Positions 5,119 to 6,601 of a DNA stretch of 6,601 nucleotides are shown here, in pieces; the stretch's first letter is position 1; every line of letters starts with the position of its first letter. The notes under the pieces were generated by a model. That model saw nothing but the letters and a program-made list of their open reading frames with translations, was not told the DNA's origin and made no database searches. The stretch lies in contig CANJJP010000093.1 in assembly GCA_947474485.1 (NCBI GenBank), forward strand, positions 1 to 6,601. Reading direction: 5' to 3'. The position numbers were made by a program, and so were the translations under genes. The stretch is from Bacteroidota bacterium. Its GTDB lineage: Bacteria > Bacteroidota > Bacteroidia > B-17B0 > Aurantibacillaceae.

Positions 5119-6601
5119 TTACTTACTCGCCCCTTGTTTAATCAACTTTCTGATGTAGTTATTATCAGAAATACTGATTTTTAGGGTGTAAGTTCCCGAG
5201 CTATAAGTTGCGCTTGGAATTTTAATAAAGTTTAAACCTGTTACTCCTTCATAAGCTAAGTTCTCTGCTATCAATTTTCCTAGATAATCGTAAATTGTAA
5301 TATTAATCGTTTTGTCTTCTGTTAAAACAATAGGTAAAGTTACATCGCCGTCAGCAGGATTTGGGAAAGGCTCAGCAACTAATTGTTTGTCGCTATTTAA
5401 AGCTGCGCAATTTTCATTATTAGAAATATTATCATCAATAACATTATTTACTATAAGAATCTTAATACAAGAAATGGCATTTTTTCTTTCATTTACATTT
5501 AAAAAACTTTTTGCAGAGAACTTAAATAGTAATACTGCTGCAGGAGGCAAAGTATCAACCACCCAAGTTTCCTTCATAATACCACCACCTGTTAATTCAT
5601 ATAATATTTCAAATGTTGTTATTGGACTACTGCCATAATTAAACAAATCAGCTTCTACACCAACAAATCCATCATTATCTATTGTTGAACGTGCTGCAAT
5701 AATTCCCAAATCTGTATTGCGCCTTGCAACTGTATATGGCTGTAAAGAATTGTTTCTGCAACCTAAATTATTTGTAATGGCAAGATTAACATTATAACTA
5801 CCTTCATTAGTAAATGGTAGAGATAGATTTTGGTCGCTATAACTATTTCCATCTGAAAAAGTCCAAAAATAATTTGTTGCTGATGTTAGAGCTGGAGTAA
5901 ATGTAATTGGAGAGTCTGTAAATAAATAAATGCTAGGGCCAATATCAAAACTAGCATCAGGCAATGGGTTTGCGAATACTGATTTAGTTATTGTATCTAT
6001 ACAACCTTCGTCATTTGTAACTTGTAAGAAAATGTTTTTATTGCCAACCGTATTTAAAATATATTTTGGGTTTTGAGTGTTCGAAAAAACTGTGTTTGCA
6101 TCTTTCCATTGCCAAGAGTTTATAGTTCCATTAATTGGTAAAGAAACATCTGTAAGTTGAAAGCTATCTCCTACGCAGATAATAGAACTATTAAAATCAG
6201 CATCGGGAGGAAGCGAAACTTGTATTTGTTTTATAATAGTTGAAATGCAACCATTAAACCCTGTTACTTTTAACATAACATTTCTAGTTCCAGCAGTTGA
6301 ATAAGTTCGACTTGCAGTTAAGCCAGTTGCAGTACCAGGAAAAAAAGACCAATTACGAGTATTTGAGTTGTTAGGGGATGGTGCGATAGAGTTATCTGTA
6401 AAACTTATAGGCACATTAATACAAGCACTTGTGTAATTAAAGTCAGCAGAAACTTCATCTCTAACAGTGATTGGTTTTGTAATCGAATCACTACATCCTT
6501 GACTATTTGTTGCGATTAATTGTACTTGGTAGTTTATGTTTTGCGAGAAAATGTGAAAAGGGTCGGAGTTTGTAGATGTATTACTTGCTCCACTTGATGC
6601 A
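5119..6601 (-). CDS. Large secreted PKD-repeat protein with T9SS type A sorting domain (5' end outside window)
   Basis: The frame is open from the right edge to TAA at 5121-5119, giving 493 visible residues of the C-terminal part. The GTG at 6414-6412 falls inside a repeat (CINVPISFTD) and is not a start. The visible part begins with PKD-like beta-sandwich repeats (about 1-285), each with a Gly-Cys near its end and motifs such as NSWQWKD and YFWTFSDG. Residues about 290-370 (DLGIIAARSTIDNDGFVG; ETWVVDTLPPAAVLLFKFSA) resemble a CARDB-like adhesion module. From about 408 a T9SS type A sorting domain runs to the end: AEPFPNPADGDV, INITIYDYLGKLI, SSGTYTLKIS and a basic KLIKQGASK tail. Such proteins are exported by Sec, moved across the outer membrane by the type IX system and have the tail removed as they are attached to the surface or released. 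The role may be adhesion or matrix, but no catalytic domain is visible and the N-terminal part is unseen. Confidence 0.92.
   Translation of the reverse strand, partial: ASSGASNTSTNSDPFHIFSQNINYQVQLIATNSQGCSDSITKPITVRDEVSADFNYTSACINVPISFTDNSIAPSPNNSNTRNWSFFPGTATGLTASRTYSTAGTRNVMLKVTGFNGCISTIIKQIQVSLPPDADFNSSIICVGDSFQLTDVSLPINGTINSWQWKDANTVFSNTQNPKYILNTVGNKNIFLQVTNDEGCIDTITKSVFANPLPDASFDIGPSIYLFTDSPITFTPALTSATNYFWTFSDGNSYSDQNLSLPFTNEGSYNVNLAITNNLGCRNNSLQPYTVARRNTDLGIIAARSTIDNDGFVGVEADLFNYGSSPITTFEILYELTGGGIMKETWVVDTLPPAAVLLFKFSAKSFLNVNERKNAISCIKILIVNNVIDDNISNNENCAALNSDKQLVAEPFPNPADGDVTLPIVLTEDKTINITIYDYLGKLIAENLAYEGVTGLNFIKIPSATYSSGTYTLKISISDNNYIRKLIKQGASK
5122..5379 (-). other. T9SS type A C-terminal sorting domain
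   Basis: These last 86 codons of the PKD protein hold the three motifs usual for this signal: a Pro-Asn-Pro box (FPNPADGDV), a central ITIYDYLGKLI strand, and a SGTYTLKI strand followed by a basic tail. It directs transport by the type IX system and is normally cut off during attachment. Its presence implies that the organism encodes the PorK/L/M/N, SprA and PorU machinery, none of which is in this window. Confidence 0.9.
5758..6498 (-). repeat. Tandem PKD-like protein repeats, period about 82 residues
   Basis: Gly-Cys dipeptides occur in register at 6498-6493, 6252-6247, 6006-6001 and 5763-5758, i.e. 246, 246 and 243 bases apart. Each is set in a similar context: NSQGCSDSITK, GFNGCISTIIK, NDEGCIDTITK and NNLGCRNNSLQ. 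The first two full units also have a second Cys after the repeat junction (YTSACINVPISFTD; NSSIICVGDSFQLTD), which may pair with it; the third unit (DIGPSIYLFTDSPITF) lacks it. The DNA itself is diverged, so the repetition is visible only in protein. More units probably lie upstream, beyond the window. Confidence 0.8.

Noticed and set aside
6412..6414. GTG as the start of the PKD-repeat protein, giving 431 residues
   Set aside because: The same frame stays open to the window edge and the upstream residues (NYQVQLIATNSQGC, then DEVSADFNYTSACIN) are plainly part of the previous repeat, so the GTG is an internal Val.
1..6601. CRISPR arrays, tRNA or rRNA genes, insertion sequences, phage or toxin-antitoxin genes
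   Set aside because: I saw no spaced direct repeats, cloverleaf-like segments, transposase or integrase motifs, or small paired toxin-antitoxin frames.

Overview
The window looks like chromosomal DNA from an AT-rich member of the Bacteroidota. The evidence is an outer-membrane receptor with an N-terminal carboxypeptidase-like domain, a PKD-repeat protein ending in a type IX secretion (T9SS) sorting domain, promoter boxes of the TTTG / TAnnTTTG type, and A-rich tracts rather than Shine-Dalgarno sequences before the starts. I cannot name the genus from the sequence.

Layout. Positions 1-3429 hold four minus-strand genes, read right to left: a 113-residue membrane-anchored or exported protein with a His cluster and two Cys (3088-3429), yidD (2840-3049, TTG start), a TonB-dependent receptor (493-2817, GTG start) and an exported lipoprotein that runs off the left edge (1-425). 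The gaps between them are 38, 22 and 67 bp, and the only good promoter is upstream of the first gene, so they probably form one operon. A 73-bp divergent intergenic region (3430-3502) separates them from plus-strand murF (3503-4810). An ATG directly after the murF stop opens a decayed GNAT acetyltransferase (4811 to about 5040). A 12-bp-stem hairpin (5066-5095) lies between it and a converging minus-strand gene for a large secreted PKD-repeat protein with a T9SS sorting domain (5119 to beyond 6601).

How the genes work together. MurF does the last cytoplasmic step in building the UDP-MurNAc-pentapeptide and has no visible link to its neighbours. The four minus-strand genes look like an outer-membrane uptake locus: a receptor, a cell-envelope lipoprotein and a small His/Cys protein. 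A metal ion is my best guess for the substrate, but this is inferred from gene company and residue content, not shown. YidD, which helps the YidC insertase, is an unexpected member of the set. The PKD protein is a separate cell-surface or secreted product.

Nothing here is clearly a new defence or mobile system. The points most worth following are the small protein-yidD-receptor-lipoprotein set, its non-ATG starts, and the GNAT remnant.
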